A stretch of DNA of 64,000 nt from Acidipropionibacterium sp. (GTDB lineage Bacteria > Actinomycetota > Actinomycetes > Propionibacteriales > Propionibacteriaceae): NCBI GenBank assembly GCA_022647765.1, contig JALCLH010000010.1, positions 96,117 to 160,116 on the forward strand. The letters are read 5' to 3'. Position numbers and translations under genes: made by a program. The first letter of the stretch is position 1; each line of letters begins with the position of its first letter. The notes under the pieces are model-generated. The model did not search any database. It saw only the letters and a program-made list of their open reading frames with translations, and was not told the DNA's origin. Of this stretch, positions 9,584 through 19,920 are shown piece after piece.

Positions 9584-11119
9584 ATGGACGCCGTATCGGG
9601 ATTCCGGACACGACTCCAGGCCATCAGAGAACAGCTCGACGGCCTGGACTACACAGTCCTGCCCCGCATGTCGGATGCGGAAATGATCGCCACCATGACC
9701 GAGATACGCGCGATCTCTGACCGCATGGTTGCCGGGGCCGCCGTGATCACCGATGCGGTGGACAGGGCGAACGCGACCGACCACACCACCGGGACGCCGC
9801 TGTCGGATTTCCTGGCCATGAAAGAAGGCCGCACCTCCAGCCGGGGGCTCGGGGAAGTGAAGCGCGCGTCGAAGATCGCTCACCATCCGGGTGTGCGCGA
9901 TGCCGCCCTCGCCGGTGACGTGTCCCCGGATCATGCGGCAGTCATCGGCGAGGAGATCCGCAGACTCCCCCGGGGCCAGATGAGCGGCGATCAGGTCGAC
10001 CGGGCCGCCGGACTCTTCCTCGACCGGGCCGCCACCACGCCGCCCGAGCGCCTCCGCAAAGCCACACCGCAGATCCTCGAGGAGGTCGCACCGGAGGCGG
10101 TGCCCTCACCCGGTGATGAGACGGCCAGGATCGCCGCGCAACGCCGCCGGGCCATCAAGAACCGGCGGCTGGCCTGGGGCTCTGATGGCGAGGGGTCGAC
10201 CTGGTTCTCCGGGCAACTGCCCGACCTGGAAGCCCACCAACTCATCGGCACTCTGCAGGCCTTCGGCGAGAAGGGCCGGCGTGCCGAACGCGACGAGGCC
10301 CAAGCGTTGAGAACCCAGCGCGCCGAAGGGGCGATCAATGCCTCCGAGTACCTGGCCGCGCGTGTCGAGTTGGAGCATCGGGAGGCCCGGACCACCGGGC
10401 AGAGGATGGCCGACGCCCTGGTCGACATGGTGACCGAGATGGCCAGCCTCGACAAGATCCCTAGCGCGGGAGGTCAGACGCCCCGGCTCGTCGTCACCCT
10501 CAACTACGACCAGCTTCACGATGCCCTCGAGGGGGAGATCGCCGCCGGCATGGTCCACGGTGCCACCGGTGAGATCCCGGTGGATGCGGGGTCCCTGCGC
10601 AGGATGTGCTGCGAGGCCGGAATTCTCCCGGTGGTGCTGGGTGGTGAATCCCAGGTGCTCGATGAGGGCCAGGAACACCGCCTGGTGACCGGAGTGATCC
10701 GTCGGGCCCTGGAATTGCGGGACGGTGGTTGCATCTTCCCTGGCTGCACGGTTCCGGCGGATTTGTGCCAGGCGCATCACATCATTCCCTGGTGGGATGA
10801 AGGCCCGACCTCCCTGGAAAATCTTGTCTTGGTCTGCAGGCACCATCACGCTTTGGTGGAACCCGACAGGTATCATTCGAGAGATCAGTGGAGGATCGTT
10901 GTCGACCCCGACACGAGAATACCCCGGATGCTGCCACCGGAACGGTTGAAGAACCACCTTCCACAATCTGTGGCCGACTCGGTCGCCGGCGGAACGGGGT
11001 CCGCGACCGTGGGGGAGGAACCTGCCCCAACCGGGGCCCCGAGTTCTGGGGAGAACTCCGCCCCGACCGTGGACTCAAATCCGGGGGAGGATTCTGCCCA
11101 GACTGCCCTGGTGGCGTGA
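9584..11119 (+). CDS. 13E12-type DUF222/HNH endonuclease-domain protein
   Basis: This is a 511-residue protein with the DUF222 domain over roughly residues 20-330 and an HNH nuclease fold near 385-440. The HNH fold shows C-I-F-P-G-C, the HHIIPWWDEG core and a final CRHHHALVE. This is the architecture of the mycobacterial 13E12 repeat family, multi-copy genes of unknown function linked to mobile DNA. The last 60 residues are low-complexity Ser/Glu/Pro-rich and sit on repeated DNA that continues past the stop. Metal-binding and catalytic histidines are present, so nuclease activity is plausible. No partner gene is adjacent. Confidence 0.85.
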   Translation: MDAVSGFRTRLQAIREQLDGLDYTVLPRMSDAEMIATMTEIRAISDRMVAGAAVITDAVDRANATDHTTGTPLSDFLAMKEGRTSSRGLGEVKRASKIAHHPGVRDAALAGDVSPDHAAVIGEEIRRLPRGQMSGDQVDRAAGLFLDRAATTPPERLRKATPQILEEVAPEAVPSPGDETARIAAQRRRAIKNRRLAWGSDGEGSTWFSGQLPDLEAHQLIGTLQAFGEKGRRAERDEAQALRTQRAEGAINASEYLAARVELEHREARTTGQRMADALVDMVTEMASLDKIPSAGGQTPRLVVTLNYDQLHDALEGEIAAGMVHGATGEIPVDAGSLRRMCCEAGILPVVLGGESQVLDEGQEHRLVTGVIRRALELRDGGCIFPGCTVPADLCQAHHIIPWWDEGPTSLENLVLVCRHHHALVEPDRYHSRDQWRIVVDPDTRIPRMLPPERLKNHLPQSVADSVAGGTGSATVGEEPAPTGAPSSGENSAPTVDSNPGEDSAQTALVA

Positions 11120-11252
11120 GCCGTTGCTGCGAAAGGACGAGGAAGGGCTCCGCCCAGACCGCAGACCCAACCACCGAGGAGGGGGACACCTGCGCAGGCA
11201 GCGGGGAATCACAGGGGATGCACACTATCCAGGCTGTCCTGGTGGCGTGAGC
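11099..11252 (+). repeat. Imperfect direct repeats at the 3' end of the 13E12 gene
   Basis: A 23-base segment containing the last codons and stop of the HNH gene (11099-11121) recurs 131 bases downstream (11230-11252) with two mismatches, including the same in-frame Leu-Val-Ala-stop. Related words of the form GGGCTC(C/T)GCCCAG recur near 11090, 11146 and 11269. The stretch 11120-11395 has no gene beyond these repeats. Confidence 0.65.
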
Positions 11253-11395
11253 GGTGGCGGGGGAGGGCTCTGCCCAGTTCCGTCCAGGCTGTCACGGACA
11301 ACGGAGTGAATTCCGACTGAGCAGCCCGGGAAGGTGCTAGAGAGGGCTGAGTCCAGACCCTTCGGACTGTGACTAGATCCCTCCGACTGAATCGT

Positions 11396-11878
11396 CTAGT
11401 CGGTGCGGTCCCCAGGAGACCGGCTGCCGGGATCCCGGGGACCGGAATCCTCATCGTCCTCGGCCACCTGTCCCGGAATGGTGAGGGCCGAACCGATCTC
11501 GCGCGTCGGGCCGGGACCCTGCGAGTCGACGGTTGTGGTGCGCCGGTCGTCCAGGTTGCCCAGCACAACCGCGACGGCCGGCAGGAAGGCCGCTCCTGGA
11601 ATGAAGAGCCATCGCCACGGGCTCGGCGTCACCACCAGCCCGATGAAGCAGGCGGTCCGGATCGCCATCGAGATGAGGTAGCGACGCTGGCGCGCCTCCA
11701 GATCCTCGGAGCTCGAGGGCCTGGCCCCTGGTGATGAGATGCCCACCACGCCGGCGAGCACTGCCATGCCGGTGGACACTGCCATGCCTGCGAGCACTGC
11801 CATGCCGGTGGACGCTGCTTTGTCGAGGGGCACTGTGTCGGCGCGACCGCGTCCGTCCGCCGGTGCGACCGGGGTCAC
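11396..11878 (-). CDS. DUF3099-family membrane protein
   Basis: This is a 160-residue protein of the actinobacterial DUF3099 family. It carries the block [20 protein letters not shown] followed by [21 protein letters not shown], two membrane helices, with an acidic C-terminal tail. The function is unknown. The N-terminal 45 residues contain a hexapeptide repeat ([12 protein letters not shown]) encoded by a DNA tandem repeat and are unusual for the family. The GTG at 11878 has no clear ribosome site, and the true start may lie further in. Confidence 0.65.
   Translation of the reverse strand: MTPVAPADGRGRADTVPLDKAASTGMAVLAGMAVSTGMAVLAGVVGISSPGARPSSSEDLEARQRRYLISMAIRTACFIGLVVTPSPWRWLFIPGAAFLPAVAVVLGNLDDRRTTTVDSQGPGPTREIGSALTIPGQVAEDDEDSGPRDPGSRSPGDRTD
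11754..11813. repeat. 36-bp tandem repeat inside the DUF3099 gene
   Basis: A 24-base core is perfectly repeated at 11754-11777 and 11790-11813, a period of 36 bases built of two 18-base half-units. Because 18 is a multiple of three, the coding frame is kept and a hexapeptide repeat results. Copy number could vary without breaking the gene. Confidence 0.75.
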
Positions 11879-11928
11879 CGCGATCCGGCGTGTTCGACGG
11901 CACTGAGGAAGACACCCTGCCAGGGTAG

Positions 11929-12780
<852 letters not shown>

Positions 12781-12942
12781 TCCATCGGCGGGGGAGACGA
12801 CTCCCCCTGCACCCCCTCGTTTCGCCGGTCTCAGCGTGCGCGCCTAGTCTGCGATGGCCACTTGCTTGCAGGACGACCCCTCCGCGGGCGCGGGCCATTC
12901 GACTCTCCACTTCTTCCTCTAGCTTCTACTGAAAGGACCCTC

Positions 12943-13716
12943 ATGGGACTTCTCGACGGAAAGACCATCCTGGTCACCGGTGTCACGATGCACACCTCGA
13001 TCGCCTTCAAGGTGGCGCAGATCGCCCAGGACGAAGGCGCCCGCGTCATCGTCTCCAACATCCCCCGGGCCATCCGCGTCACCAACCGCGCGGTCCGCAA
13101 GCTCGATCCGGTGCCCGAGGTGATCGAGCTCGACGCCACCGACGACGAGCAGCTGGCGGCCCTGCCCGAGACCCTGCGCGGGCTCGGCGTCGAACAGCTG
13201 GACGGCGTCGTGCACGCCATCGCCTTCGCCAACCCGAAGACGGCCCTCGGCGGGGAGTTCCTCAACACCGAATGGTCCGACGTCGACGTCGCCCTGCACA
13301 CCTCGACCTACTCCTACGTGTCCCTGGCCAAGGCCGTCAAGCCGCTCTTCGGGGCCACCGCCTCGGTGGTCGGGCTCACTTTCGACGCCACCGTCTCCTG
13401 GCCCTTCTACGACTGGATGGGAGTGGCCAAGTCCGGGCTGGAGTCGGCCAACCGCTACCTGGCCCGCTACCTCGGCAAGGACGGGATCCGCTGCAATCTG
13501 ATCTCGGCCGGACCCCTGGACACCATGGCCAAGACCGCCATCCCCGGCGCCGACGCCTTCAACGACCTGTGGGGCGACCGGGCCCCGCTGGGATGGGACA
13601 CCAAGGACGCCACCGCGGCCGCCAAGGGCATCGTCGCGCTGCTGTCCGACTGGTTCCCGGCGACCACCGGCGAGATGATCCACGTCGACGGAGGGCTGCA
13701 CTCCACCGGCGCCTGA
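12943..13716 (+). CDS. inhA: NADH-dependent enoyl-ACP reductase, InhA type
   Basis: The protein reduces the enoyl-ACP double bond, the last step of each fatty-acid elongation cycle. It has 257 residues. The start is supported by GAAAGGA five bases upstream. TGVTMHTSIAF near residues 12-22 matches the InhA glycine-poor cofactor loop. Catalytic Tyr156 and Lys163 are seen in FYDWMGVAKSGLE (Tyr158/Lys165 in M. tuberculosis InhA). SAGPLDTMAKTAI is the conserved substrate-loop region, and the protein ends with GEMIHVDGGLHS. It is clearly closer to actinobacterial InhA than to FabK or FabV. Confidence 0.93.
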   Translation: MGLLDGKTILVTGVTMHTSIAFKVAQIAQDEGARVIVSNIPRAIRVTNRAVRKLDPVPEVIELDATDDEQLAALPETLRGLGVEQLDGVVHAIAFANPKTALGGEFLNTEWSDVDVALHTSTYSYVSLAKAVKPLFGATASVVGLTFDATVSWPFYDWMGVAKSGLESANRYLARYLGKDGIRCNLISAGPLDTMAKTAIPGADAFNDLWGDRAPLGWDTKDATAAAKGIVALLSDWFPATTGEMIHVDGGLHSTGA

Positions 13717-13798
13717 TCCGGTCGCCCGGTCTCATCGCCTGCCCCAGCAGTGCCCCGAACGGCGTCCCCGGATGATCCCCCCGGGGTATCGTTATGCC

Positions 13799-14506
13799 AT
13801 GTCCGAGGAACTGCTGGGGACCTACCAGGGCGCTCCCCGAAGGCTCGGGAGAACGGTGCATCGAGGCCCGCTCCCGGACTTCTCCGCGCGCCTGCTCAAG
13901 GAACTGCGGCGGCAGGGCTGGCGCCATGCGCCGGCGGTGATCGCCCGCAACGACGACGGCGCGATCCTCAGCTACATCGACGGGATGGCCGCGACCACCA
14001 GGATGCTGCGCAACTCGGCTGCCGAGGACGACTGCCTGTCCGGCGTCGCCAGGCTGGTGCGGGAGTTCCACGACCTCACCGCCGGCAGCGAGCTGGCCGG
14101 GGACCGGGAAGTGGTCTGCCACAACGCCCTGGAACCGGTCAACACCATCTACCGCAGGATCGGCGTCACCCTGGCGCCGGTGGCCCTGGTCGACTGGGGA
14201 CTGGCCGCGCCAGGGGATCGGATCGACGACGTCGCCCTGATCTGCTGGCGGTTCACCGGGCTGGGGCGCTCGGCCGGCGCCGAGATGGTGAGACGCCGGA
14301 TCGGGGTCGTGCTGGAGGCCTACGGCCGGCATGGCACCCGGCAGGAGGTGGTCCAGGCGATTCTGAGCAGCCAGGACCGGGCCCTTTCGGTGATCGGGGC
14401 CAGAGCCGGCGCCGGGGAGGACAAGTTCAAGGGGCTGCGCGACGCTGGCGCGCTGGAGTCCATCCGGCGGGACCGCAGCTGGACCGAGCAGAACCTCGTG
14501 GAATGA
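13799..14506 (+). CDS. Aminoglycoside-phosphotransferase-fold protein, catalytic Asp missing
   Basis: This is a 235-residue protein of the APH/choline-kinase fold. VREFHDLT, then VVCHNALEPVNTIY (the Brenner-like catalytic loop), then LVDWGLAAPGDRIDDVAL (the metal-binding Asp loop) appear in the right order. In the catalytic loop the expected H-x-D is His-Asn-Ala (codon GCC), so the catalytic base is lost while the downstream Asn and the metal-binding Asp remain. It may be a pseudokinase. The short N-terminal lobe lacks an obvious Lys motif. The substrate is unknown. It stands alone after inhA. Confidence 0.7.
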   Translation: MSEELLGTYQGAPRRLGRTVHRGPLPDFSARLLKELRRQGWRHAPAVIARNDDGAILSYIDGMAATTRMLRNSAAEDDCLSGVARLVREFHDLTAGSELAGDREVVCHNALEPVNTIYRRIGVTLAPVALVDWGLAAPGDRIDDVALICWRFTGLGRSAGAEMVRRRIGVVLEAYGRHGTRQEVVQAILSSQDRALSVIGARAGAGEDKFKGLRDAGALESIRRDRSWTEQNLVE

Positions 14507-14566
14507 GTCGGCAGGCCAGACTGAGTCAGCAGGCCAGACTGGGTCGCAGCGAGGCGGGGCCCGGGC

Positions 14567-15436
14567 TCAATCCAGCCCCGACGTCGCCATCCCCTGCACC
14601 AGGTACCGCTGCAGGAACAGGAAGACGATGACCACCGGAGCGATCGCGATGAGCGCCCCGGCGAACAGCTGGGCGTAGTCGATGCCCTGACTGGTCATGA
14701 ACCGGCTGAGCGTCAGCTGGATGGTCATGGTGTTATCCCTGGCCACCAGCAAAGGCCACAGGAAGGCGTTCCAGGCCCCGATGAAGGTGATCGTCGACAC
14801 CGCCGCGACGATCCCCATCGAGTTGGGCAGCACCACCCGCCACATCACCGTCCACGGATTCGCCCCGTCCAGCTCGGCGGCCTCCTCGAGTTCCTTGGGG
14901 AAGCCGAGCAGCGATTGCCGGAACAGATAGGTGGCGAAGGCCGAGAACATCACCGGGATGATGAGTCCGCGGTAGGAATCGATCCAGCCGAACTCACTGG
15001 TCATGATGAAGCTCGGCACGAAGGTCACCGCGGCGGGCACCATCAGAGTCAGCACGGTGAGTTTGAGAATCACACCGGTGGCCTTGTTCGGGAACCGGGC
15101 CAGCCCGTAACCGGCCATGAAACTCACCGCCACGGTGAGCACCGTCTGGCCGATCGACTGCACTGCGGAGTGCATCATCGCGGTGGCCAGATCGAGATCG
15201 GAGTCCGAGAAGAGATCTGTGATGACCGAGAAATGCAGATTGTCCGGAATCCATCTCCAGTCCGGTGAGACGAAGGTTTCCTCGGAGGTGAAGGCATTGC
15301 GGAAGATCACATAGAAGGGCAGCAGGAACAGCACCGCCAGAAGGGACAGAACGACGATCTTCACGACGTGTCCCACACGACCCGAGCGGCCGCGCACCAT
15401 CCGGCCCGCCGAGGTCGACGAGGTTGCGGAACTCAT
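14567..15436 (-). CDS. CUT1 sugar ABC transporter permease, MalG type
   Basis: This is a 289-residue inner-membrane permease with six membrane helices, the opening VLFLLPFYVIFRNAFTSEETF and the EAA loop EELDGANPWTVMWRVVLP typical of MalG/LacG subunits. The ATG overlaps the stop of the MalF-type gene (ATGA) behind a GAGG site. With the MalF-type permease and the binding protein upstream it forms an importer for oligosaccharides. No ATPase gene is near. Actinobacterial CUT1 systems often share one MsiK-type ATPase encoded elsewhere. Confidence 0.88.
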   Translation of the reverse strand: MSSATSSTSAGRMVRGRSGRVGHVVKIVVLSLLAVLFLLPFYVIFRNAFTSEETFVSPDWRWIPDNLHFSVITDLFSDSDLDLATAMMHSAVQSIGQTVLTVAVSFMAGYGLARFPNKATGVILKLTVLTLMVPAAVTFVPSFIMTSEFGWIDSYRGLIIPVMFSAFATYLFRQSLLGFPKELEEAAELDGANPWTVMWRVVLPNSMGIVAAVSTITFIGAWNAFLWPLLVARDNTMTIQLTLSRFMTSQGIDYAQLFAGALIAIAPVVIVFLFLQRYLVQGMATSGLD

Positions 15437-16438
15437 TGCTGCCTCCTGTCGGGGCGGGTGACCCACCAGTTCTGGGCCAGCCCGAAGACCACGATGATGG
15501 CGGTGAGAATCATGGTGCCCGCGCCGCCCAGCCCCAGGTCCTGCTGGGAGCCGCCGAGGCTGATGAGGTACAGATGCACCAGCGGCGGCCGCGCGTAGGG
15601 CGGATAGGCACCGGCTGTCGACAGCATGTTGTAGAACTCGTCGAAGGCCTGGAAGGCCCCGATGAGCAGCAGCATCAGCACCGCCGCGGAGGTGGCGCGC
15701 AGCTGCGGCAGGGTGATGTAGCGCAGCCGCCGCCAACCGGAGGCGCCGTCGATCGCCGCCGCCTCGTAGGTGTCGGTGGGGATCTGGTTGAGCCCGGCAA
15801 TGAGCAGGATCATGTAATAGCCCACCTGCAGCCACAAGCGAAGGCTCACCAGCGCCACCCAGTACCAGGAGTTCGACCCGCCGAGCCAGTCGACCGGCTC
15901 GAATCCGAGACTGCTCAGCACCGAGTTCATCAGGCCGAATCTGGCCCCGTTGAAGAAGGACAGCCGCCAGATCATCGCGGCCACCACATAGGAGCAGGCG
16001 GTGGGAATGAAGAACACCGATCGGAAGAATGCCCTCAACCGCCCGACATTGTCCAAGGCCAGAGCAAGGGCCAGCGAGCAGACATAGGTCAACGGCACGA
16101 TGAAGACCGCGAAGACGATGAAGGTCAGCATCGAGTTGAGGAACAGAGAATCGGTCAGCAGGTATTTGTAATTGGCCAGTCCGACGAATTGCGTCGGCCG
16201 GATGGTCGCCCGGGCGTCGAAGAAGGAGAGGTAGGCACTCCAGACGATCGGGACGTAGACGAACACCAGCAGCCCCACCAGGAAGGGCGTGACGAACAGC
16301 GCGAACCACAGGTTGCGCCCCTGGCGGCCGCGGAATCCGGTCCCACAGCGAGCGCTGCCGGCCCGGATCCGCGACCGCCTGCCCCGCAGCCGGTTCTGTA
16401 GCCGGTTCTGCGGCCGGGACTGCTGGTGGCGTCGTCAC
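15433..16438 (-). CDS. CUT1 sugar ABC transporter permease, MalF type, one frameshift
   Basis: This is the partner permease of about 334 residues. Most of it is clear: NLWFALFVTPFLVGLLVFVY begins helix 1, and the EAA loop is AAAIDGASGWRRLRYITLP. The N-terminal 40 codons, from a GTG that overlaps the binding-protein stop (GTGA), are one base out of frame with the rest. The break falls near 16337, where TGGGACCGGATTCCGCGG has one base too many. Without the upstream start there is no start codon before GTG 16278, which would cut off the first helix. A sequencing indel is the likely cause. Confidence 0.82.
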
Positions 16439-17734
16439 TTCTTGATGCGCTTCAGTTCGCTCTGAGCGGTCTTCTGGACCCCCGCGAACTCGCTCTTCGC
16501 GTCGGCCTTCTTCTTGACGACATTGGTGAGCGCCGCGTTGAAGGAGTCAGAGATGGTGCTGGTCCACAGCAGCCCGGAGGCATGACCCAGCTTGTCCACG
16601 AAATCGGCCGGCCTCCTTGCCGGCGCCCGACGAGATCTGCGAGGCCTGGCTCACCAGTGCGGGCTGGGCGGGGATGTGGGTGCCGAAGGAGTTGGCGAAG
16701 TCGACCTGCTTGTCGGTCTGGTCGATCCACAGCCACTTGATGTAGTCCTTGGCCACCGCGACGTTGTTGTTGGTCCCCTTGGCCGCGGCGCAGGAGCCGT
16801 AGGCGCCGAAGGGCACGGCCTGGCGGCCCGACGAGCCGATGGAGGGGAAGGGCAGCACGCCGAAGTCGTCGCCCCACTTCTTCTTGATGTCGTTGAGGGC
16901 CCACAGGCCGGTCCACTGCATGGCGGTCTCGCCGTTGACGAAGGGGGAGCCGTCGAACCAGTCCTTGGAGGCGCTGGTGAGCAGTGCCCCGGAGTTGTAG
17001 AAGTCCCGATAGGCGTTGACGGCGTCGAAGAAGTTCGACTCGATGAAGCCCAGACCGCTGTCGTCGCTGTTGAGCTGCTCGAAGCCGGAGCTCCAGATGA
17101 GCATATTCGCCAGGACGCCCAGTCCGCCGTCATTGCCGGCGAAGAAGCCGCCCATCTTGTCGGTCTTGACGGCCTTGGCCGCGGCGACCAGGTCGGCGAA
17201 GGTCTTCGGCGGCTCGACCTTGGCCTTCTCCAGCACCGACTTGCGGTAGTAGAGCATCTGCATGTCGACCACCTGGGGAACGGCCCAGATCTTGCCCTGG
17301 TAGGTCATTCGGTCGAGCACCGGCTTGGAGAACTTGCTGGTATCGGCTCCGACGGTGTCGGTGAGGTCGACGACCTGGCCCTTCTGGATCATGTCCAGGG
17401 TGGCCCCGTTCTCGGACTCGAAGACGTCGGGGACGCCGTTGCCCGACAGCAGGGTGGTGGCCAGCAGGGTCATGTAGTCGGTGCCAAGATTCCACTTGAC
17501 GGTGACGTCGGCTCCCTTGAAGGCCTTCGCGTAGCGCTCGACGGCCTCCTTGGTACCCTTCTCGCCGTACTCGTGGTACCACTGGAGCAGTTTGCCGGTC
17601 CCCGAGGCGCCGGCCGAGGGGGCGGAGCTCGATCCGGTGGCCACCCCACCGGAGTTCGAGCCGCAGGCGGACAGCACGGCGGCTGTGGCGAGGCCGGTCG
17701 CGGCTCCGAAGAAATGACGTCGAGAGAAGTTCAT
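16435..17734 (-). CDS. Sugar-binding Tat lipoprotein, one frameshift
   Basis: This is the solute receptor of the CUT1 importer, about 432 residues once the frames are joined. The N-terminus MNFSRRHFFGAATGLATAAV has a twin-arginine motif (S-R-R-x-F-F) followed by lipobox L-S-A-C, so export by Tat and lipid anchoring are predicted. The body is a family 1 sugar-binding protein (LLQWYHEYG, then NGVPDVFESENGA and WTGLWALNDIKKKWG). Near 16605 the frame slips at GGCCGGCC and the true C-terminus continues as ADFVDKLGHASGLLW to ELKRIKK. The start lies only 24 bases from the divergent hemW start. Confidence 0.85.
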
Positions 17735-17758
17735 GAACGGCAGTTTAGGGCCGCGAAC

Positions 17759-18979
17759 GTGACCTTTCACCCACTGGACACGGTCGCATCGGGCGCGGTC
17801 GCCGGCAGCGGCCCGGCGCGGCCGTTCGGCGTCTATCTTCATGTGCCGTTCTGCGCGGCGCGCTGCGGATACTGCGATTTCAACACCTATCTGCTGTCGA
17901 GCCAGGGGCCGGACGCCGTCCAGCGCTATCTCGCTGCCGCTCACGGCGAGATCGAGGCCGCCGCCTCCGCGATGGCCTCGCGCGGCATGGCACCGCCGCC
18001 GGCGTCCACCGTCTTCTTCGGGGGAGGGACGCCGACCATGCTCGCCCCCGATCAGCTCGGCGGGCTGGTCGCGCACGTCCGGCAGGTCTGGGGGCTGGAC
18101 GCCGGGGCCGAGGTGACCACCGAGGCCAATCCGGAGACTCTATCGGCCGAGGTGCTCGACGGGCTGCTGGAGGCCGGGATCAACCGGCTGTCGATCGGCA
18201 TGCAGTCCGCCGACCGGGGCGTCCTGACCCTGCTGGACCGCGTCCATACCCCGGGAAGGGCGGTGGAGATGGCCCGGCTGGCCCGCCGCCGCGGGTTCGA
18301 CGACATCTCCCTGGATCTCATCTTCGGCACGCCGGGGGAGGGTGTCGGCTCCTGGCGCACCAGCCTCGAGACGGCTCTCGGCGCCGATCCCGACCACATC
18401 TCGGCCTACTCGCTGATCGTCGAGGAGGGCACCCGGCTGGCGGCCCGGATCCGTCGCGGCGAGGTGCCGATGACCGATGAGGACGATCTGGCCGACAAGT
18501 ACCTGGTCACCGAGGAGATCCTCACCGGCGCCGGTTTCGTCAACTACGAGGTGTCCAACTGGGCCCGGCCCTCCACCGGTGCCGACGGCGTCGTCGATCT
18601 GCATCGCGCAGAGCACAACATGGGCTACTGGCTGGGACACGACTGGTGGGGGATCGGGCCGGGCGCCCACTCCCACCTGGCCGACGTCCGCTGGTGGAAT
18701 GTCAAGGCCCCGCGGCACTACGACGAGATGGTCGAGGCCGGGGAGCTGCCGGTCGACGACGGGGAGGTGCTTGGAGAGGTGGAGCGCCACGAGGAGACGG
18801 TATTGCTGAGACTGCGGCTGGCCGACGGGCTGCCGCTGGCGGAGCTGTCCGGGGACGAGCTCGGGCGGGCGCGCCGGGTGGCCGATGAGGGGCTGGGAGA
18901 GGAGTCCGGCGGGATGCTGCGGCTCAATCTGAGGGGGCGTCTGCTGGCCGACCGGGTGATCACCGATCTGCTGGTGTGA
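17759..18979 (+). CDS. hemW: Radical SAM heme chaperone HemW
   Basis: HemW (formerly called an oxygen-independent coproporphyrinogen oxidase) is thought to insert heme into membrane cytochromes. The protein has 406 residues from the GTG at 17759. The radical-SAM cluster motif reads C-AAR-C-GY-C within HVPFCAARCGYCDFN. It is followed by FFGGGTPTML, the EANPETL strand, INRLSIGMQS and the HISAYSLIVEEGT region typical of HemW. The extra N-terminal Cys of true HemN is absent. Its start is only 24 bases from the divergent binding-protein start, so both promoters must overlap. It is followed by the DUF3097 gene as in many actinobacteria. Confidence 0.9.
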   Translation: MTFHPLDTVASGAVAGSGPARPFGVYLHVPFCAARCGYCDFNTYLLSSQGPDAVQRYLAAAHGEIEAAASAMASRGMAPPPASTVFFGGGTPTMLAPDQLGGLVAHVRQVWGLDAGAEVTTEANPETLSAEVLDGLLEAGINRLSIGMQSADRGVLTLLDRVHTPGRAVEMARLARRRGFDDISLDLIFGTPGEGVGSWRTSLETALGADPDHISAYSLIVEEGTRLAARIRRGEVPMTDEDDLADKYLVTEEILTGAGFVNYEVSNWARPSTGADGVVDLHRAEHNMGYWLGHDWWGIGPGAHSHLADVRWWNVKAPRHYDEMVEAGELPVDDGEVLGEVERHEETVLLRLRLADGLPLAELSGDELGRARRVADEGLGEESGGMLRLNLRGRLLADRVITDLLV

Positions 18980-19050
18980 GAATCCTGTGATCACGGCATG
19001 ACTTCGGGTGTCCTCGGCGCTGCCCTCCGGAATTGTCGGTGGCAGCTCAT

Positions 19051-19920
19051 ATGGTGGAGATCATGGTTGACCGTTACAGCACTGACGTTCTGTCCCTGGG
19101 CTGGCAGCAGCAGGGGCGCAGGAAGAGCGTCGACGTCCCCTTGAGGATGGACCTCGTCGTCGAGGACCCGTCGACCGGATATGTCGGTGCCGTCACCGGC
19201 TGGGAGAACGGCCTGGTGATCCTTGAGGACCGGCGCGGCGCGCAGCGGGCCTTCCCGGTGGGAGCCGGGTTCTGGATCGACGGTCAGCCGGTCAATCTGT
19301 GCATTCCGCCGCGCCAGGGCAGCGCCCGGCGTCAGCACACCGCCTCGGGATCGCTGGTCGGCCCCGAGCACGAGGCGGCCAAGGTGGCCCTGCCCAGCCG
19401 GATCTACGTCGAGGGGCGTCACGACGCCGAACTGGTCGAGAAGATCTGGGGGAGCGACCTTCGCCATGTCGGGGTGGTCGTGGAGTACATGGGCGGGATG
19501 GACGATCTGGTCGGGATCGTCGCGGAGTTCCAGCCCGGCCCGGGGCATCGGCTCGGGGTGCTGATCGATCACCTGGTGGCCGGCACCAAGGAGTCGAGGG
19601 TCGCCGCGCAGGTGGCCAAGGGCGGCTACGGCGACCATGTGATGATCACCGGGCACCGGTTCATCGACATCTGGCAGGCGATCAAGCCCGAGCGGATCGG
19701 CCGGAAGGCCTGGCCCGCCGTGCCGATGGATGAGGACTTCAAGCTCGGCACCCTCAAGCGGCTGGGGCTGCCGCACGAGTCGCAGTCCGACGTCGGCAAG
19801 GCCTGGCAGGCGATGCTGGCCCGGGTGCGCGACTGGCACGATCTGGATCCGCGGTTCAACACCGAGATGGAGCGGCTCATCGACTTCGTCACCGCCGACC
19901 ACCTGGAGCAGGTGGGATGA
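19051..19920 (+). CDS. DUF3097-family protein
   Basis: This is a conserved actinobacterial protein of unknown function, about 289 residues, usually found beside hemW. The N-terminal half is a beta-rich region (YVGAVTGWENGLVILEDRRG). The C-terminal half starts with RIYVEGRHDAELVEKIWG, which resembles a Toprim-like nucleotide or metal-binding fold (Glu in VEGR and a later Asp pair in YMGGMDDL). A second possible ATG lies at 19063. The stop overlaps the start of the next gene (ATGA), so the two are translated together. Confidence 0.82.
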   Translation: MVEIMVDRYSTDVLSLGWQQQGRRKSVDVPLRMDLVVEDPSTGYVGAVTGWENGLVILEDRRGAQRAFPVGAGFWIDGQPVNLCIPPRQGSARRQHTASGSLVGPEHEAAKVALPSRIYVEGRHDAELVEKIWGSDLRHVGVVVEYMGGMDDLVGIVAEFQPGPGHRLGVLIDHLVAGTKESRVAAQVAKGGYGDHVMITGHRFIDIWQAIKPERIGRKAWPAVPMDEDFKLGTLKRLGLPHESQSDVGKAWQAMLARVRDWHDLDPRFNTEMERLIDFVTADHLEQVG

